Shown here in pieces: positions 42,302-51,505 of a stretch of 57,646 nucleotides of DNA. The notes beneath the pieces are model-generated. The model ran no database searches. It was not told where the DNA came from and saw nothing but the letters and a program-made list of their open reading frames with translations. A program made the position numbers and the translations under genes. Each line of letters starts with the position of its first letter. The stretch's first letter is position 1. This DNA is from Comamonadaceae bacterium (GTDB lineage Bacteria; Pseudomonadota; Gammaproteobacteria; Burkholderiales; Burkholderiaceae_C): assembly GCA_947450645.1 (NCBI GenBank), contig CANFWH010000010.1, forward strand, positions 1 to 57,646, written 5' to 3'.

Positions 42302-43372
42302 TTAAGCAGGATAGCAGCCCAGCACTTTATAAAAAGAGCACAAGGCTTGCAGTTCGGCAAGCGCCGCCGCAACTGGCACATCACTCACATGTCCCGCTAA
42401 ATCGATGTAAAAGTTGTAGTCCCATTGAGCTGAGCGAGCAGGACGCGATTCAAAACGCGTCATGGAGACCCCATGCTTTTTCATAGGAACAATCAAGTCG
42501 TGCAAAGCGCCTGGTTGGTTCTTAACCGACACCACCAAACTCACCGCATCCTTGCCCGTGCGCCCAGGTAGTGGCAATACTTCAGGGCGACAGATCACCG
42601 CAAATCGCGTGCGGTTATGCGCCTCGTCTTGAATGGCTTTAGCGACCGTTTGGAGACCAAATTCAACACCGGCTCGGCTACTAGCAATAGCTGCACAAGC
42701 CTTATCCAGCATGGCTTGACGAGCACCTTCGGCATTACTAGATGCAGCACGACGCTCGGCTTTGGGTAAATTGATCGACAACCATGCTTGGCACTGCGCC
42801 AGCGCTTGTGGATGACCGTAGACCACTTGAATTCCGTCCATCGACTCACTTTGCCTCAGCAAGTTATGGCGCACGGCCAAACTCACATTTCCAACAATGT
42901 GAACGTTCGATGCCAAGAGCAAATCCATCGTGCGAGCAATTACGCCTTCGGTCGAGTTTTCAATCGGAACAACGCCAAATTCGGCAGCGCCGCCGCTCGT
43001 CGCACGAAACACTTCATCAATCGATTGGCAAGGAAGTGAACCCATAGATGAGCCAAAAAATTCGATGGCAGCTTCTTCGCTGTACGTACCTTTAGGACCT
43101 AAAAATGCCACGCGCTGCGGCTCTTCTAATGCGCGGCATGCCGACATAATTTCGCGCCAAATCGCGCCGATGCCTTCTGGTTTTAACGCCGCTCCAGCGC
43201 CCTGCATTTTGGCAATCACTTGCGCTTCGCGATCTGGGCGAAAAACAGGCGAGCCATCTAATCGCTTGACAACGCCCACTTCGTGCGCAAGACCTGCACG
43301 CGCGTTCAGTAGCGCTAATAGCTGCTGATCAATCGCATCAATTTCTACACGAAGCTGTGTCAGCGTTTTCAC
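42302..43372 (-). CDS. pheA: Bifunctional chorismate mutase / prephenate dehydratase PheA
   Basis: Protein of 356 aa with a GTG start (43370-43372) that overlaps the gyrA stop by four bases. Three parts are seen: the AroQ chorismate mutase helix bundle ([20 protein letters not shown]), the dehydratase with [25 protein letters not shown] and NRTRFAVI, and a C-terminal ACT domain with [17 protein letters not shown] for phenylalanine feedback. The direct gyrA-pheA junction lacks serC. One dispersed palindrome (42697-42717) encodes QAMLDKAC. Confidence 0.96.
   Translation of the reverse strand: MKTLTQLRVEIDAIDQQLLALLNARAGLAHEVGVVKRLDGSPVFRPDREAQVIAKMQGAGAALKPEGIGAIWREIMSACRALEEPQRVAFLGPKGTYSEEAAIEFFGSSMGSLPCQSIDEVFRATSGGAAEFGVVPIENSTEGVIARTMDLLLASNVHIVGNVSLAVRHNLLRQSESMDGIQVVYGHPQALAQCQAWLSINLPKAERRAASSNAEGARQAMLDKACAAIASSRAGVEFGLQTVAKAIQDEAHNRTRFAVICRPEVLPLPGRTGKDAVSLVVSVKNQPGALHDLIVPMKKHGVSMTRFESRPARSAQWDYNFYIDLAGHVSDVPVAAALAELQALCSFYKVLGCYPA
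42697..42717 (-). repeat. Dispersed 21-base palindrome, copy in pheA
   Basis: AAGCC and GGCTT ends enclose TTATCCAGCAT. Its centre matches the NTF2-like copy (47261-47281) in reverse orientation. It is read in the common phase, giving AMLDKAC in PheA. Confidence 0.65.
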
Positions 43373-45984
43373 TCGGACACGCCTTCATCTGTGGCATCGC
43401 CAGCCGCATCATTTTCCATAATACGCTGTAGGCCGCTCAGTTTGCTGCCATCGTCAAGCGACATCAGGGTCACACCTTGCGTGGCACGACCCATTTCGCG
43501 GATTTCGCTGACGCGCGTTCTAACCAAAACGCCTTTGTCAGTAATCAGCATCACTTCGTCTTCGCTGTGCGCCAACGTTGCTGCCACAACTTTGCCATTG
43601 CGTTCGGATTGCTGGATCGCAATCATGCCTTTAGTGCCGCGTCCATGACGCGTGTATTCACCAATAGATGTGCGTTTACCGTAGCCGTTTTCTGTCGCCG
43701 TTAGCACCGATTGCTGCTCGTCTTCAGCCACCAACATAGCGATGACGTTAATTCCCTCATCCAGCATCATGCCGCGTACACCACGTGAATTACGGCCCGT
43801 GGGACGCACGTCGTTTTCATCGAAACGCACAGCCTTGCCGCCATCCGAGAACAGCATCACATCGTGCTTGCCATCGGTCAATGCCGCGCCAATTAAGAAG
43901 TCGTCTTCATCCAAATCGACGGCAATAATGCCTGCTTTGCGCGGGTTGGAGAAATCATCGAGCGGAGTCTTTTTGACCGTGCCCATACTAGTTGCCATAA
44001 AAATGTAACGGTCAGCTGGGAAGGTGCGATTGTCGCCCGTCACGGGTAGCACGACCGTAATTTTTTCGCCTTCCTGCAAGGGAAACATATTGACAATCGG
44101 ACGGCCGCGCGAGCCGCGCGAGCCTGCTGGCACTTCCCACACTTTGAGCCAGTACATACGGCCGCGATTGCTAAAGCACAGGATGTAGTCATGTGTATTG
44201 GCGATAAAAAGTTGCTCGATCCAGTCGTCTTCTTTGGTAGCCGTTGCTTGCTTGCCACGACCGCCGCGCTTTTGCGCACGGTACTCGGAAAGCGGCTGGC
44301 TCTTGATGTAACCGCTGTGGCTCATCGTCACCACCATATCCGTTGGTGTAATCAAGTCTTCGGTTGAAAGATCAAAGGCTGAGTGCTCAATCACGCTGCG
44401 ACGCAAGCCCAGCTTGGTCTGGCCGAATTCGGTACGCACGGCAGTGAGCTCATCGCTAATGATGATGGATACGCGCTCGGGTTTGGCGAGAATGTCGAGC
44501 AAGTCTTCAATCTCGCTCATCACTTCTTTGTATTCAGAGACGATCTTGTCCTGCTCAAGACCTGTCAAACGCTGTAGGCGCATCTGCAAAATCTCTTGCG
44601 CCTGCGTCTCCGACAAACGATATTGACCGTCGCTTTGCAGCCCAAACAAGGCCTCTAGCCCACTCGGACGATAGTCGTCAGCGTTCACCACCGATCCATC
44701 ATCGCGAGCACGTGTCAGCATTTGACGCACGATGGCGCTGTCCCATGTTTTTCCCATGAGCGCCGCTTTAGCCACTGGCGGCGTAGGCGCGCTACGGATC
44801 AGTGCAATAAAGTCATCGATATTGGCGAGTGCAACTGCAAGACCCTCTAAAACATGACCACGATCACGCGCCTTTTTGAGCGTGAAGACCGTACGACGCG
44901 TCACCACTTCACGGCGATGCAGTAAGAAAACGCTGATCAAGTCCTTGAGATTACACAGCTTGGGTTGGCCATCAATCAAGGCCACCATATTCATGCCAAA
45001 CGAATCTTGCAACTGCGTTTGTTTGTACAAATTGTTCAGCACCACCTCGGGCACTTCACCTCGTTTGAGTTCAATGACCAAGCGCATACCGCTCTTGTCG
45101 GACTCATCTTGAATATGCGAGATACCCTCGATTTTTTTCTCATTGACCAATTCGGCAATCCGCTCTTGCAAGGTCTTTTTATTAACCTGATACGGCAACT
45201 CATCCACGATGATGGATTGGCGCTGGCCCTTATCAATATCTTCAAAATGCACTTTGGCACGCATGATGACGCGGCCACGACCCGTGCGGTAACCATCCTT
45301 CACGCCCGACATGCCATAAATAATGCCAGCGGTGGGGAAATCTGGCGCAGGAATGATCTCCATCAAATCGTCAATAGACGCCTCTGGATTGCGCAGCATA
45401 TGCAAGCAAGCATCAACTACTTCGTTTAAATTATGTGGCGGAATATTGGTTGCCATACCCACGGCAATACCCGACGAGCCATTAATCAGCAAATTAGGAA
45501 TACGACTAGGCAACACCAACGGCTCACGCTCAGAGCCGTCGTAGTTGGGGCCGAAATCAACCGTTTCTTTATCAATATCCGCCAGCATTTCATGCGCAAT
45601 TTTGGTGAGGCGAATCTCGGTGTAGCGCATCGCGGCTGGGTTATCCCCGTCCACCGAGCCAAAGTTACCTTGACCATCTACCAGCATATGCCTAAGCGAA
45701 AAAGGTTGCGCCATCCGCACAATGGTGTCGTAAATCGCCGTGTCGCCATGTGGATGGTATTTACCCATCACGTCACCCACAATACGAGCGGACTTTTTAA
45801 ACGGTCGATTCCAGTCGTTATTTTGCTCGTGCATGGCAAACAAAGCACGGCGATGAACAGGCTTGAGTCCATCTCGTGCATCGGGAAGCGCACGCCCCAC
45901 AATTACGCTCATGGCGTAGTCGAGGTAGCTGCGGCGCATTTCCTCCTCTAGACTAACAGGGAGTGTTTCTTTAGCGAATTGCAT
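43369..45984 (-). CDS. gyrA: DNA gyrase subunit A
   Basis: Protein of 871 aa. It is the DNA-cleaving subunit of gyrase. The N-terminus [20 protein letters not shown], the catalytic Tyr121 in [10 protein letters not shown], and six C-terminal beta-pinwheel blades with the GyrA box QKRGGRGK are present. The quinolone region reads [10 protein letters not shown], with Thr82 and Asp86 at the E. coli Ser83 and Asp87 positions; Thr there is a natural variant in several betaproteobacteria and is not by itself a resistance mutation. It diverges from ompA. Confidence 0.97.
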   Translation of the reverse strand: MQFAKETLPVSLEEEMRRSYLDYAMSVIVGRALPDARDGLKPVHRRALFAMHEQNNDWNRPFKKSARIVGDVMGKYHPHGDTAIYDTIVRMAQPFSLRHMLVDGQGNFGSVDGDNPAAMRYTEIRLTKIAHEMLADIDKETVDFGPNYDGSEREPLVLPSRIPNLLINGSSGIAVGMATNIPPHNLNEVVDACLHMLRNPEASIDDLMEIIPAPDFPTAGIIYGMSGVKDGYRTGRGRVIMRAKVHFEDIDKGQRQSIIVDELPYQVNKKTLQERIAELVNEKKIEGISHIQDESDKSGMRLVIELKRGEVPEVVLNNLYKQTQLQDSFGMNMVALIDGQPKLCNLKDLISVFLLHRREVVTRRTVFTLKKARDRGHVLEGLAVALANIDDFIALIRSAPTPPVAKAALMGKTWDSAIVRQMLTRARDDGSVVNADDYRPSGLEALFGLQSDGQYRLSETQAQEILQMRLQRLTGLEQDKIVSEYKEVMSEIEDLLDILAKPERVSIIISDELTAVRTEFGQTKLGLRRSVIEHSAFDLSTEDLITPTDMVVTMSHSGYIKSQPLSEYRAQKRGGRGKQATATKEDDWIEQLFIANTHDYILCFSNRGRMYWLKVWEVPAGSRGSRGRPIVNMFPLQEGEKITVVLPVTGDNRTFPADRYIFMATSMGTVKKTPLDDFSNPRKAGIIAVDLDEDDFLIGAALTDGKHDVMLFSDGGKAVRFDENDVRPTGRNSRGVRGMMLDEGINVIAMLVAEDEQQSVLTATENGYGKRTSIGEYTRHGRGTKGMIAIQQSERNGKVVAATLAHSEDEVMLITDKGVLVRTRVSEIREMGRATQGVTLMSLDDGSKLSGLQRIMENDAAGDATDEGVSE

Positions 45985-46155
45985 GAGGCGATGGCTTCTC
46001 AGTTGTTGTATTTATGTAAACGTCAGATTTTAGAGGACATCGAAAGCCTGAATAGTGATGGTTTTGATGTACCATACGCTCCGTGCGGTTAAAAACCGCC
46101 GCTGGTTAGTTTTATCGCAGCATTGCTGCATTCATATTTCAAGAGGATTTTTACA
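45985..46155. promoter_or_regulatory. Divergent gyrA/ompA control region
   Basis: The 171 bases between the two starts must hold both promoters, though I cannot place them with confidence. Two hairpins lie on the ompA side: GCGGTT-AAA-AACCGC at 46085-46099 and GCAGC-ATT-GCTGC at 46117-46129. These could stabilise the ompA leader or bind regulators. ompA has an AAGAGGA ribosome site just before its ATG. Confidence 0.55.
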
Positions 46156-46800
46156 ATGAAACTCAATAAAGTAGCAATGCTTTTCGCAACCCTTGCACTC
46201 GCGACTGCCGCTAGTGCGCAAGACGTTCAAAACTGGCGCAGTGGTGCAGATTCACTGCCTTGGGTGAGTGGTACAGGTTTGTGCTGGAGAAGCGGTACAT
46301 GGACACCTGCGACTGCGGTCAAAGGTTGCGATGGTTCAATCGCAACCTCTCCTTCGGCTTCGCCTGCTCCAGCACCAATGCCTGCAGCAATGCCAGAAGC
46401 AATGCCAGCTCCGAAAGCAGCAACGCCCGTAGCACCTCCTGCAGCTGTCAAAGTAACTTACGCTGCTGACGCATTCTTTGACACCAACAAATCGGTCATT
46501 AAAGCTGACGGCAAAGCCAAGCTTGACGATTTGACTAGCAAAGTTAAAGGCATCAACTTGGAAGTCATCATCGCTGTGGGTCACACTGACTCAGAAGGCT
46601 CTGCTGCCTACAACCAAGCGTTGTCGGTTCGCCGCGCTGAAGCCGTGAAGGCTTACTTGGTGTCTAAAGGCATTGAGAAAAACCGCGTTTATACCGAAGG
46701 CAAAGGCCTGACTCAGCCAGTGGCTGACAACAAGACCAAAGAAGGCAAAGCTAAAAATCGCCGCGTCGAAATCGAAGTTGTGGGCACACGTTCCAACTAA
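46156..46800 (+). CDS. ompA: OmpA-family outer-membrane/peptidoglycan protein
   Basis: Protein of 214 aa from the ATG at 46156. A signal peptide ends in ASA. A short Trp-rich part follows (NWRSGADSLPWVSGTGLCWR), then WTPATAVKGCDG, a Pro/Ala/Met linker, and a C-terminal OmpA domain: ADAFFDTNKSVIKADGKAKL, AVGHTDSEGSAAYNQALS, and NRRVEIEV. This domain binds peptidoglycan. There is no eight-strand barrel, so it is the short Burkholderiales form rather than classical OmpA. A strong terminator follows. In related genomes ompA also lies between gyrA and ubiG. Confidence 0.92.
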   Translation: MKLNKVAMLFATLALATAASAQDVQNWRSGADSLPWVSGTGLCWRSGTWTPATAVKGCDGSIATSPSASPAPAPMPAAMPEAMPAPKAATPVAPPAAVKVTYAADAFFDTNKSVIKADGKAKLDDLTSKVKGINLEVIIAVGHTDSEGSAAYNQALSVRRAEAVKAYLVSKGIEKNRVYTEGKGLTQPVADNKTKEGKAKNRRVEIEVVGTRSN

Positions 46801-46817
46801 TCAGATTCCAATCTGTT

Positions 46818-46849
46818 AAAAAACCCCGCTCAGTCGAGCGGGGTTTTTT
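46818..46849. terminator. Bidirectional terminator between ompA and the lipid cluster
   Basis: A 14-base arm pair, A6-CCCCGCTC and GAGCGGGG-T6, closes an AGTC loop. It ends ompA on the + strand and the five-gene cluster on the - strand. Confidence 0.93.
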
Positions 46850-46860
46850 ATGCCCGCAAT

Positions 46861-47313
46861 TTATGCTTTGAGTTTTGACTTCAGCCAGCGCACCAAAGTA
46901 CCCAGCACGGGAATCTTTTCGTACAGCTCTTCGGCAGCATCCCAATAGTCACGGTGTAGCGTAATCAATTTTGCCGCGTTCAATTCAAAATACGTCGTCC
47001 CGTGAATCATTTGCGCTTTGCCGCGCGTCACAAACGAAAAATCCCAGCGCATAAAAATTTGTGGGCACACGTCCGCTGCGCCTGCTTTGGCAATCAAGGC
47101 TGTCACCACAAATTGGGGGGCATCCACTTGGCTAAACATGTGACTAAAGATGTGCGCAATCGCACCACGTCCTTGCACATCGTTAAACGGATCTTTAAAC
47201 CTTGCATCCACCGCATACAGCCGCGCAAGTGCATCCACGCCACCAAGCGTAAGCCCTTCAAAGCCTTGCTGGATATGGCTTGCAGCAGTGTCGATATCCA
47301 AAGTTGTGCTCAT
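46861..47313 (-). CDS. NTF2-like (SnoaL-type) protein
   Basis: Protein of 150 aa from the ATG at 47313, with GAGGAA ahead of it and a 4-base overlap with the SDR stop. It has the small cone fold of NTF2-like proteins: LARLYAVDARFKDPFNDVQG, a central FMRWDFSFVTRG strand pair and TYFELNAAKLITLHRDYWD. Such proteins are enzymes or binding proteins for lipophilic substrates. It closes the lipid modification cluster. One dispersed palindrome (47261-47281) encodes SHIQQGF in its first helix, in a different phase from the other copies. Confidence 0.8.
   Translation of the reverse strand: MSTTLDIDTAASHIQQGFEGLTLGGVDALARLYAVDARFKDPFNDVQGRGAIAHIFSHMFSQVDAPQFVVTALIAKAGAADVCPQIFMRWDFSFVTRGKAQMIHGTTYFELNAAKLITLHRDYWDAAEELYEKIPVLGTLVRWLKSKLKA
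47261..47281 (-). repeat. Dispersed 21-base palindrome, copy in the NTF2-like gene
   Basis: AAGCC and GGCTT ends enclose TTGCTGGATAT; relative to the pheA copy it is the inverted form. It codes for part of an N-terminal helix. Confidence 0.65.
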
Positions 47314-48092
47314 AAAAAATTCCTCACCAGCTTGAAATAAAGACTGCGCGGTAGCCAACCCAGCACTTTTAAAAAGCGCGTAAACCGCTTAGGGAAATGG
47401 ATTTCAAACTCGCCTTTGGCCAGTCCATGCACGATGTTCTCTGCTGCTTCCTCCGCCGAAATCAGCGCGGGCATCTCGAAATCGTTGTCAGCCGTCAGCG
47501 GCGTTTTGACAAACCCTGGGCACACCAACGTCACGGCGACGCCCTTGTTTGCCAGCTCCAAATACAGCGTCTCCGCCATGTAGCTCAGCGCCGATTTACT
47601 CGCACCGTACACCAAGGCTTTGGGCAGCGCACGGTAACCCGCCACGCTAGAGACCAGCACCACGTGCCCGCGCTTGGCGGCAGTGTAGGCAGGCAACACC
47701 TGCGCCAGCACATTGAGTGGGCCGCCCACGTTCACTAGAAACTGCTGCTTGGCACGGCCAAGGTCAAAATCCTGCGCTAGCATCGGCTCGTAGCTTCCCG
47801 CGTTCACAATCACCATATCGGGCATGCTGCTCGGGGCTGATGCCTCGCAAGCCTTATGCCATATGGCTTCCACGTCCTTGTCATTGGTGAAGTCCATCGC
47901 CAATGCGCTGGAGCGAGGTAGCTCTAGCGAGAGCGCTGCCAAACGCGCCGCATTCCTCGCACTCAAAATGACATACGCACCAAGGCTAGTGAGCCGTCGC
48001 GCCAACGCCTCGCCAATGCCCGTGGACGCACCAATCACCCAGACGCTTTTGCCTTGCCAATCGGCTACTGTGATTTTGGGATTGAAGCTCAT
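47310..48092 (-). CDS. Short-chain dehydrogenase/reductase in the lipid cluster
   Basis: Protein of 260 aa. Rossmann motif GASTGIGEALARRL, the NAG motif (VIVNAGSYEPM), the catalytic Ser in LVSSVAGYRAL and the Tyr-x3-Lys in YGASKSALSYM are complete, so it should be an active NAD(P) oxidoreductase. SDRs of this kind accompany the CFA-like, DUF1365 and amine oxidase genes in many proteobacteria. A dispersed palindrome (47849-47869) inserts EAIWHKAC between beta strands. The start lies ten bases after the CFA-like stop. Confidence 0.88.
   Translation of the reverse strand: MSFNPKITVADWQGKSVWVIGASTGIGEALARRLTSLGAYVILSARNAARLAALSLELPRSSALAMDFTNDKDVEAIWHKACEASAPSSMPDMVIVNAGSYEPMLAQDFDLGRAKQQFLVNVGGPLNVLAQVLPAYTAAKRGHVVLVSSVAGYRALPKALVYGASKSALSYMAETLYLELANKGVAVTLVCPGFVKTPLTADNDFEMPALISAEEAAENIVHGLAKGEFEIHFPKRFTRFLKVLGWLPRSLYFKLVRNFL
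47849..47869 (-). repeat. Dispersed 21-base palindrome, copy in the SDR gene
   Basis: AAGCC and GGCTT ends enclose TTATGCCATAT; TAT/ATA arms pair inside. It encodes AIWHKAC, nearly the same peptide as the copy in gltB 23 kb away, an unrelated protein. Confidence 0.75.
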
Positions 48093-48102
48093 GGCTCGAT
48101 CA

Positions 48103-49296
48103 TCACGCTTTTTCTAATGTGAAATGCATGACACTGGTGTCACCCGACTCAAACCCCGCTTCGCAGTACGCCAAATAAAAATCCCACATACGGATAAATT
48201 TTTCTGGATAACCCAGTGCGCGTACCTCGGACAATTTGGCTATAAAGTTGCTGCGCCACATGGCTAGCGTCCGTGCGTAATCTTGCCCAAACGAAAAGTG
48301 ATCGACGATGCGCAAACCCTTGCTTGACGCGGCCTCTGCGAAGGCGGCAGGACTTGGCAACATCCCACCTGGGAAAATATAGCGCTGGATAAAATCCGTT
48401 CCCGAGCGATAGCGATCAAACAGCTCGTCTTTGATGACGATGCTTTGAATGCACGCCTTCCCGCCTGCTTTTAAGTTACGCGAAATGCATTCAAAGTACG
48501 ACGGCCAATAGGACTCGCCCACAGCTTCAAACATTTCGATGCTGGCCACTCCATCGTATTGTTTGGCCTCATCCCGATAGTCCTGCAACTTCAAATCAGC
48601 AGCTTCCGTGCATCCCACTTTGGCGAGCCGCTCCTTGGCATAAATCAACTGCTCGCTAGAGAGCGTCAGCCCCGTCACCTGCCGTCCTGCTTTGCTTGCC
48701 ATTTCGGCAAAACCGCCCCAACCGCAGCCAATCTCTAAGATATTTTTAGCATTGCCTAGCTGCCCCAGCACGCGTTGGTATTTGGCTTCCTGCGCCGCTG
48801 GCAGGGAGGCCTCGCTGTCAGCGGCGGCGCCCGCAAACAAAGCGCTGCTATAGGTCATGCTGGGGTCTAGCCACAGCTTGTAAAAGTCGTTGCCAAGGTC
48901 GTAATGCGCTTCGATGTTTTTACGTGCTTGGCGTTTCGTGTTACGCCTAAACAAGTGGATCAAGCGATCCAGCAGCACGCCCCACCAACTGCCATGCAGC
49001 GCCGCTTCAATCGCTTGGCGATTTTTTGCAAAGAGTTTGAGTAGCTGCGGCAAATCCGTCGTTGTCACTTTGCCGTGCATAAACATTTCGGCAAACGCGA
49101 TATCACCGCCTCGCAAAATTTCGCTATAGACCTGCGTATCTAAGATGCATAAATCGGCCGCCAGGCCATATGGCGCTTGGCCTCTACAAGTGCCAAATTC
49201 GCGCACTTCACCACTTGGCGTTGTGAGCGTTAATGTGCCGTGCTGGAGTTTCTCCAACATTCCAAAAATAATGTGTTCATTGACTGTGCGTGACAT
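48103..49296 (-). CDS. Cyclopropane-fatty-acyl-phospholipid synthase family methyltransferase
   Basis: Protein of 397 aa if the ATG at 49296 is used; the ATG at 49260 (MLEKLQHG) is as likely and fits family N-termini. The enzyme binds S-adenosylmethionine at NILEIGCGWGGFAEMASK and acts on unsaturated acyl chains of membrane lipids. Other family marks are HYDLGNDFYKLWLDPSMTYS, SIEMFEAVGESYWPSYF and YIFPGGMLPS. The cluster context suggests it methylates or modifies acyl chains together with the neighbouring oxidases rather than acting as the housekeeping Cfa. Confidence 0.9.
   Translation of the reverse strand: MSRTVNEHIIFGMLEKLQHGTLTLTTPSGEVREFGTCRGQAPYGLAADLCILDTQVYSEILRGGDIAFAEMFMHGKVTTTDLPQLLKLFAKNRQAIEAALHGSWWGVLLDRLIHLFRRNTKRQARKNIEAHYDLGNDFYKLWLDPSMTYSSALFAGAAADSEASLPAAQEAKYQRVLGQLGNAKNILEIGCGWGGFAEMASKAGRQVTGLTLSSEQLIYAKERLAKVGCTEAADLKLQDYRDEAKQYDGVASIEMFEAVGESYWPSYFECISRNLKAGGKACIQSIVIKDELFDRYRSGTDFIQRYIFPGGMLPSPAAFAEAASSKGLRIVDHFSFGQDYARTLAMWRSNFIAKLSEVRALGYPEKFIRMWDFYLAYCEAGFESGDTSVMHFTLEKA
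49163..49183 (-). repeat. Dispersed 21-base palindrome, copy in the CFA-like gene
   Basis: AGGCC and GGCCT ends, with CCATATGGCGCTTGG inside; 15 of 21 bases match the SDR/gltB form. It encodes QAPYGLA near the N-terminus. Confidence 0.45.
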
Positions 49297-50134
49297 CGTT
49301 AGAAAGTTTATTGGGCAAACGATAAAAGCGCGCACCCTTGCACCACAGCTTGAGCGCTTGAAAATGTATCCGCCAGACTACCATCAAGGCGTGAAGGGGA
49401 TACCCGAACAAGACGCGCAAGCTACTCAAAACGGTCACGGGCACATGCCGTCCAGAAATACTGGTCGACAGCGTGATGTCATGTGGCTGTTCGGGATGAT
49501 GGTGCGCGTCCATATAGTCAATACGCACCACCGAGCGGTTTGGATTCAAAGCAGTGGGCGTGATGTGCCACTTAAAGCGGTATTCGCCGCGCACAGGGAA
49601 AAACGGGCTGACATGAAACACCTTTTGCGCCATCATCTCTTGCCCATCCACTAGCGGTGACCCGTCCTGGTGATGCAGCAAATAACAATGCTGCTCGCCA
49701 AAGGTGTTGTGCACCTCGACCACGAGGGCGCGGAGTACGTGAGCGTTGTCATGGCAAAACCAAAAGCTCACAGGCTTAAACGCATAGCCCAGCACACGCG
49801 GGAACGTCTGCAGCCACACCGCGCCCGCCTGCTCGCCACTGCACGACGTGATGCCCTGCTCCACCAATAATTTATCGAGTGCGGCCAATGCGCTGCCGTG
49901 CGTTTTGCTGCGTTCAAAATGGTCACTATCCGCAAAGCCAAGCGGGCTGGGCTTGTTCAAGCCAAATAGGCCGTAAGCCAATCTGGATGAGGGCTGCGAA
50001 GCAATAGCCCGCATCGGAAGGCGCACGAACACGCTGCCCACCTCGAAGCTGTTTTCTTTCGGCCACAGCCTTTTGTGGCGCGTCACGCCAAAGCCAAATT
50101 CGAGTAGAACATCAGGCTTTGATGAGTGCTTCAT
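49277..50134 (-). CDS. DUF1365 family protein
   Basis: Protein of 285 aa. It has the DUF1365 pattern: an N-terminal GFGVTRHKRLWPKENSFEV, LGYAFKPVSFWFCHD, EVHNTFGEQHCYLLH, KVFHVSPFFPVRGEYRF, then a basic region ending ALKLWCKGARFYRLP. The function is unproven; the family is nearly always encoded next to a COG2907 amine oxidase and a CFA-like methyltransferase, and in Rhodobacter this gene set is tied to modified (including furan) fatty acids. The start overlaps the amine oxidase stop by four bases, and its own stop overlaps the CFA-like start. Confidence 0.88.
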   Translation of the reverse strand: MKHSSKPDVLLEFGFGVTRHKRLWPKENSFEVGSVFVRLPMRAIASQPSSRLAYGLFGLNKPSPLGFADSDHFERSKTHGSALAALDKLLVEQGITSCSGEQAGAVWLQTFPRVLGYAFKPVSFWFCHDNAHVLRALVVEVHNTFGEQHCYLLHHQDGSPLVDGQEMMAQKVFHVSPFFPVRGEYRFKWHITPTALNPNRSVVRIDYMDAHHHPEQPHDITLSTSISGRHVPVTVLSSLRVLFGYPLHALMVVWRIHFQALKLWCKGARFYRLPNKLSNDVTHSQ

Positions 50135-51489
50135 TTCAATCCAGCCAACACCCCTTGGGCGGCCGCCTTGCCCGACTGAAAGCCATCTTCATGGAATCCA
50201 TAGTTCGCCCAAGCGCCCGCAAACCACACGCCTTGCTGACCTTGGATGCTCGGCAATCCTTGCTGGGCAAGGATTGCCGCGGTATCAAACACGGGGTGGT
50301 CATAGTCAAACGTTTGGATTACTTTGGCAGGGTCGATCTTGCCGAGAGGATTCAAACTCACCAGCACGGGCGTGCCCATGCCCACGGGCAATGGCTGTAG
50401 TTTGTTGAGCAAATAGTGCAAGCAGACACGCTGATGGTTTGGATTAGCGTTACTAGATTGCGTTTCGTAATTCCAAGCCGCCCATGCTCGCTGGTGGCTA
50501 GGCAGCACAGAGCTATCGGTATGCAGCACCGCAAGATTGGGCTGGTACCGAATCGCGCCAAGTACGCGCTGCTCATCCGCTGTGGGTGCATCCAGCAAGC
50601 GCAGCGCTTGATCCGAATGCGTGGCGACCACCACCGCATCAAAGTGCTCTGCTCCCGCCGCTGTGTGCAAGGTGACGCCACCGTCACCACTGTCATCCGC
50701 ACGCTCTATCTTTGTCACCGCTTGTCCAAGGCGTATCTCGCAGCCCTTACTGGATAAGGCCTCCAGCACTTTTCTGACGTAATTTCGTGAGCCGCCCTGC
50801 ACCGTGTACCACTGCGGACGATTCGTAATTTGCAAGAGTCCGTGGTTATGACAAAAGCGCGAAAACGTCGCCATGGGATACGCCAGCATTGTCTGGGTCG
50901 GGCAACTCCAAATGGCAGCAGCCATCGGAATCAAATACCAGTCGCGCAGCGCGTTCGAATAACGATTGGCAACCAAATATTCACCCAGCGTTTGCGTGGT
51001 GTTTGGCGGCTGAAGCGCAAAGCGAGTCGCTGCTTTATTGAAGCGCAGCATGTCCTTCAGCATCCGCCAAAAGCGGGGACTCAACAAGTTTTTCCGCTGG
51101 GTAAAAACACTCGACAAGCTATTGCCAGCCCACTCTAAATTGGCTTGCAAGCCATACTGACTGTGGCTTGTACGAGTGCCAACTTGTACCGAAAATCCCA
51201 TATCGGATGGCGCTGTCACCACGCCGTGTTGCTCAAAAAATGGTGTGAGGCCTGGATAAGTTTTGTGATTGAAGACCAAAAATCCCGTGTCCACACCAAA
51301 GGTTTTGCCGCCAACCGTCACGTCCACCGTATGTGCATGACCGCCTGGGCGTGACTCGGATTCAAACAGCGTGACGTGCGCACGCGGGTCCTCAGACAAA
51401 TGCCAAGCAGCAGACAGTCCTGCAATGCCGCTACCGATAATGGCTACTTTTTTTACAGCAGCCTTAGTGAGATTTTGAGTTTGCGTCAT
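50131..51489 (-). CDS. FAD-dependent amine oxidase family protein (COG2907)
   Basis: Protein of 452 aa from the ATG at 51489; a TTG at 51498 is in frame. The FAD dinucleotide site VAIIGSGIAGLSAAWHLSED, the GGHAHTVDV motif, DTGFLVFNHKTYPGLTPFF and a C-terminal GVWFAGAWANYGFHEDGFQS are all typical. It is related to desaturase-like flavoproteins such as phytoene dehydrogenase. It is the first gene of the cluster, and its start is only 16 bases from the divergent ubiG start. It carries three palindromes of the dispersed kind (50252, 50742, 51149), more than any other gene here. Confidence 0.9.
   Translation of the reverse strand: MTQTQNLTKAAVKKVAIIGSGIAGLSAAWHLSEDPRAHVTLFESESRPGGHAHTVDVTVGGKTFGVDTGFLVFNHKTYPGLTPFFEQHGVVTAPSDMGFSVQVGTRTSHSQYGLQANLEWAGNSLSSVFTQRKNLLSPRFWRMLKDMLRFNKAATRFALQPPNTTQTLGEYLVANRYSNALRDWYLIPMAAAIWSCPTQTMLAYPMATFSRFCHNHGLLQITNRPQWYTVQGGSRNYVRKVLEALSSKGCEIRLGQAVTKIERADDSGDGGVTLHTAAGAEHFDAVVVATHSDQALRLLDAPTADEQRVLGAIRYQPNLAVLHTDSSVLPSHQRAWAAWNYETQSSNANPNHQRVCLHYLLNKLQPLPVGMGTPVLVSLNPLGKIDPAKVIQTFDYDHPVFDTAAILAQQGLPSIQGQQGVWFAGAWANYGFHEDGFQSGKAAAQGVLAGLK
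50252..50278 (-). repeat. Perfect 12-base-arm palindrome in the amine oxidase gene
   Basis: GGCAATCCTTGC and its exact complement flank TGG. The inner 21 bases match the NTF2-like copy at 16 positions, so it is a variant of the dispersed element with extended arms. It encodes AILAQQGLP in a loop before QGVWFAGAW. Confidence 0.6.
50742..50762 (-). repeat. Dispersed 21-base palindrome, second copy in the amine oxidase gene
   Basis: 15 of 21 positions match the NTF2-like copy; the common codon phase gives EALSSKGC, close to the gltB and SDR peptides in pattern. Confidence 0.5.
51149..51169 (-). repeat. Dispersed 21-base palindrome, third copy in the amine oxidase gene
   Basis: AAGCC and GGCTT ends at exact 21-base spacing with a changed core (ATACTGACTGT). 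It encodes SQYGLQA. Confidence 0.45.
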
Positions 51490-51505
51490 AAGAGACAATT
51501 ACAGC
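51490..51505. promoter_or_regulatory. Minimal divergent spacer between the amine oxidase gene and ubiG
   Basis: Only 16 bases separate the two start codons. No room exists for a promoter, so each promoter must lie inside the opposite gene, and the two 5' ends overlap as antisense RNA. Confidence 0.6.

Noticed and set aside
45433-45951. 172-aa open frame opposite the gyrA 5' end
   Set aside because: Antisense shadow of a highly conserved gene; no start signal.
43369-45984. Thr at the GyrA Ser83-equivalent position as a quinolone resistance mutation
   Set aside because: Thr occurs naturally at this site in many bacteria, and the sequence alone cannot show resistance.
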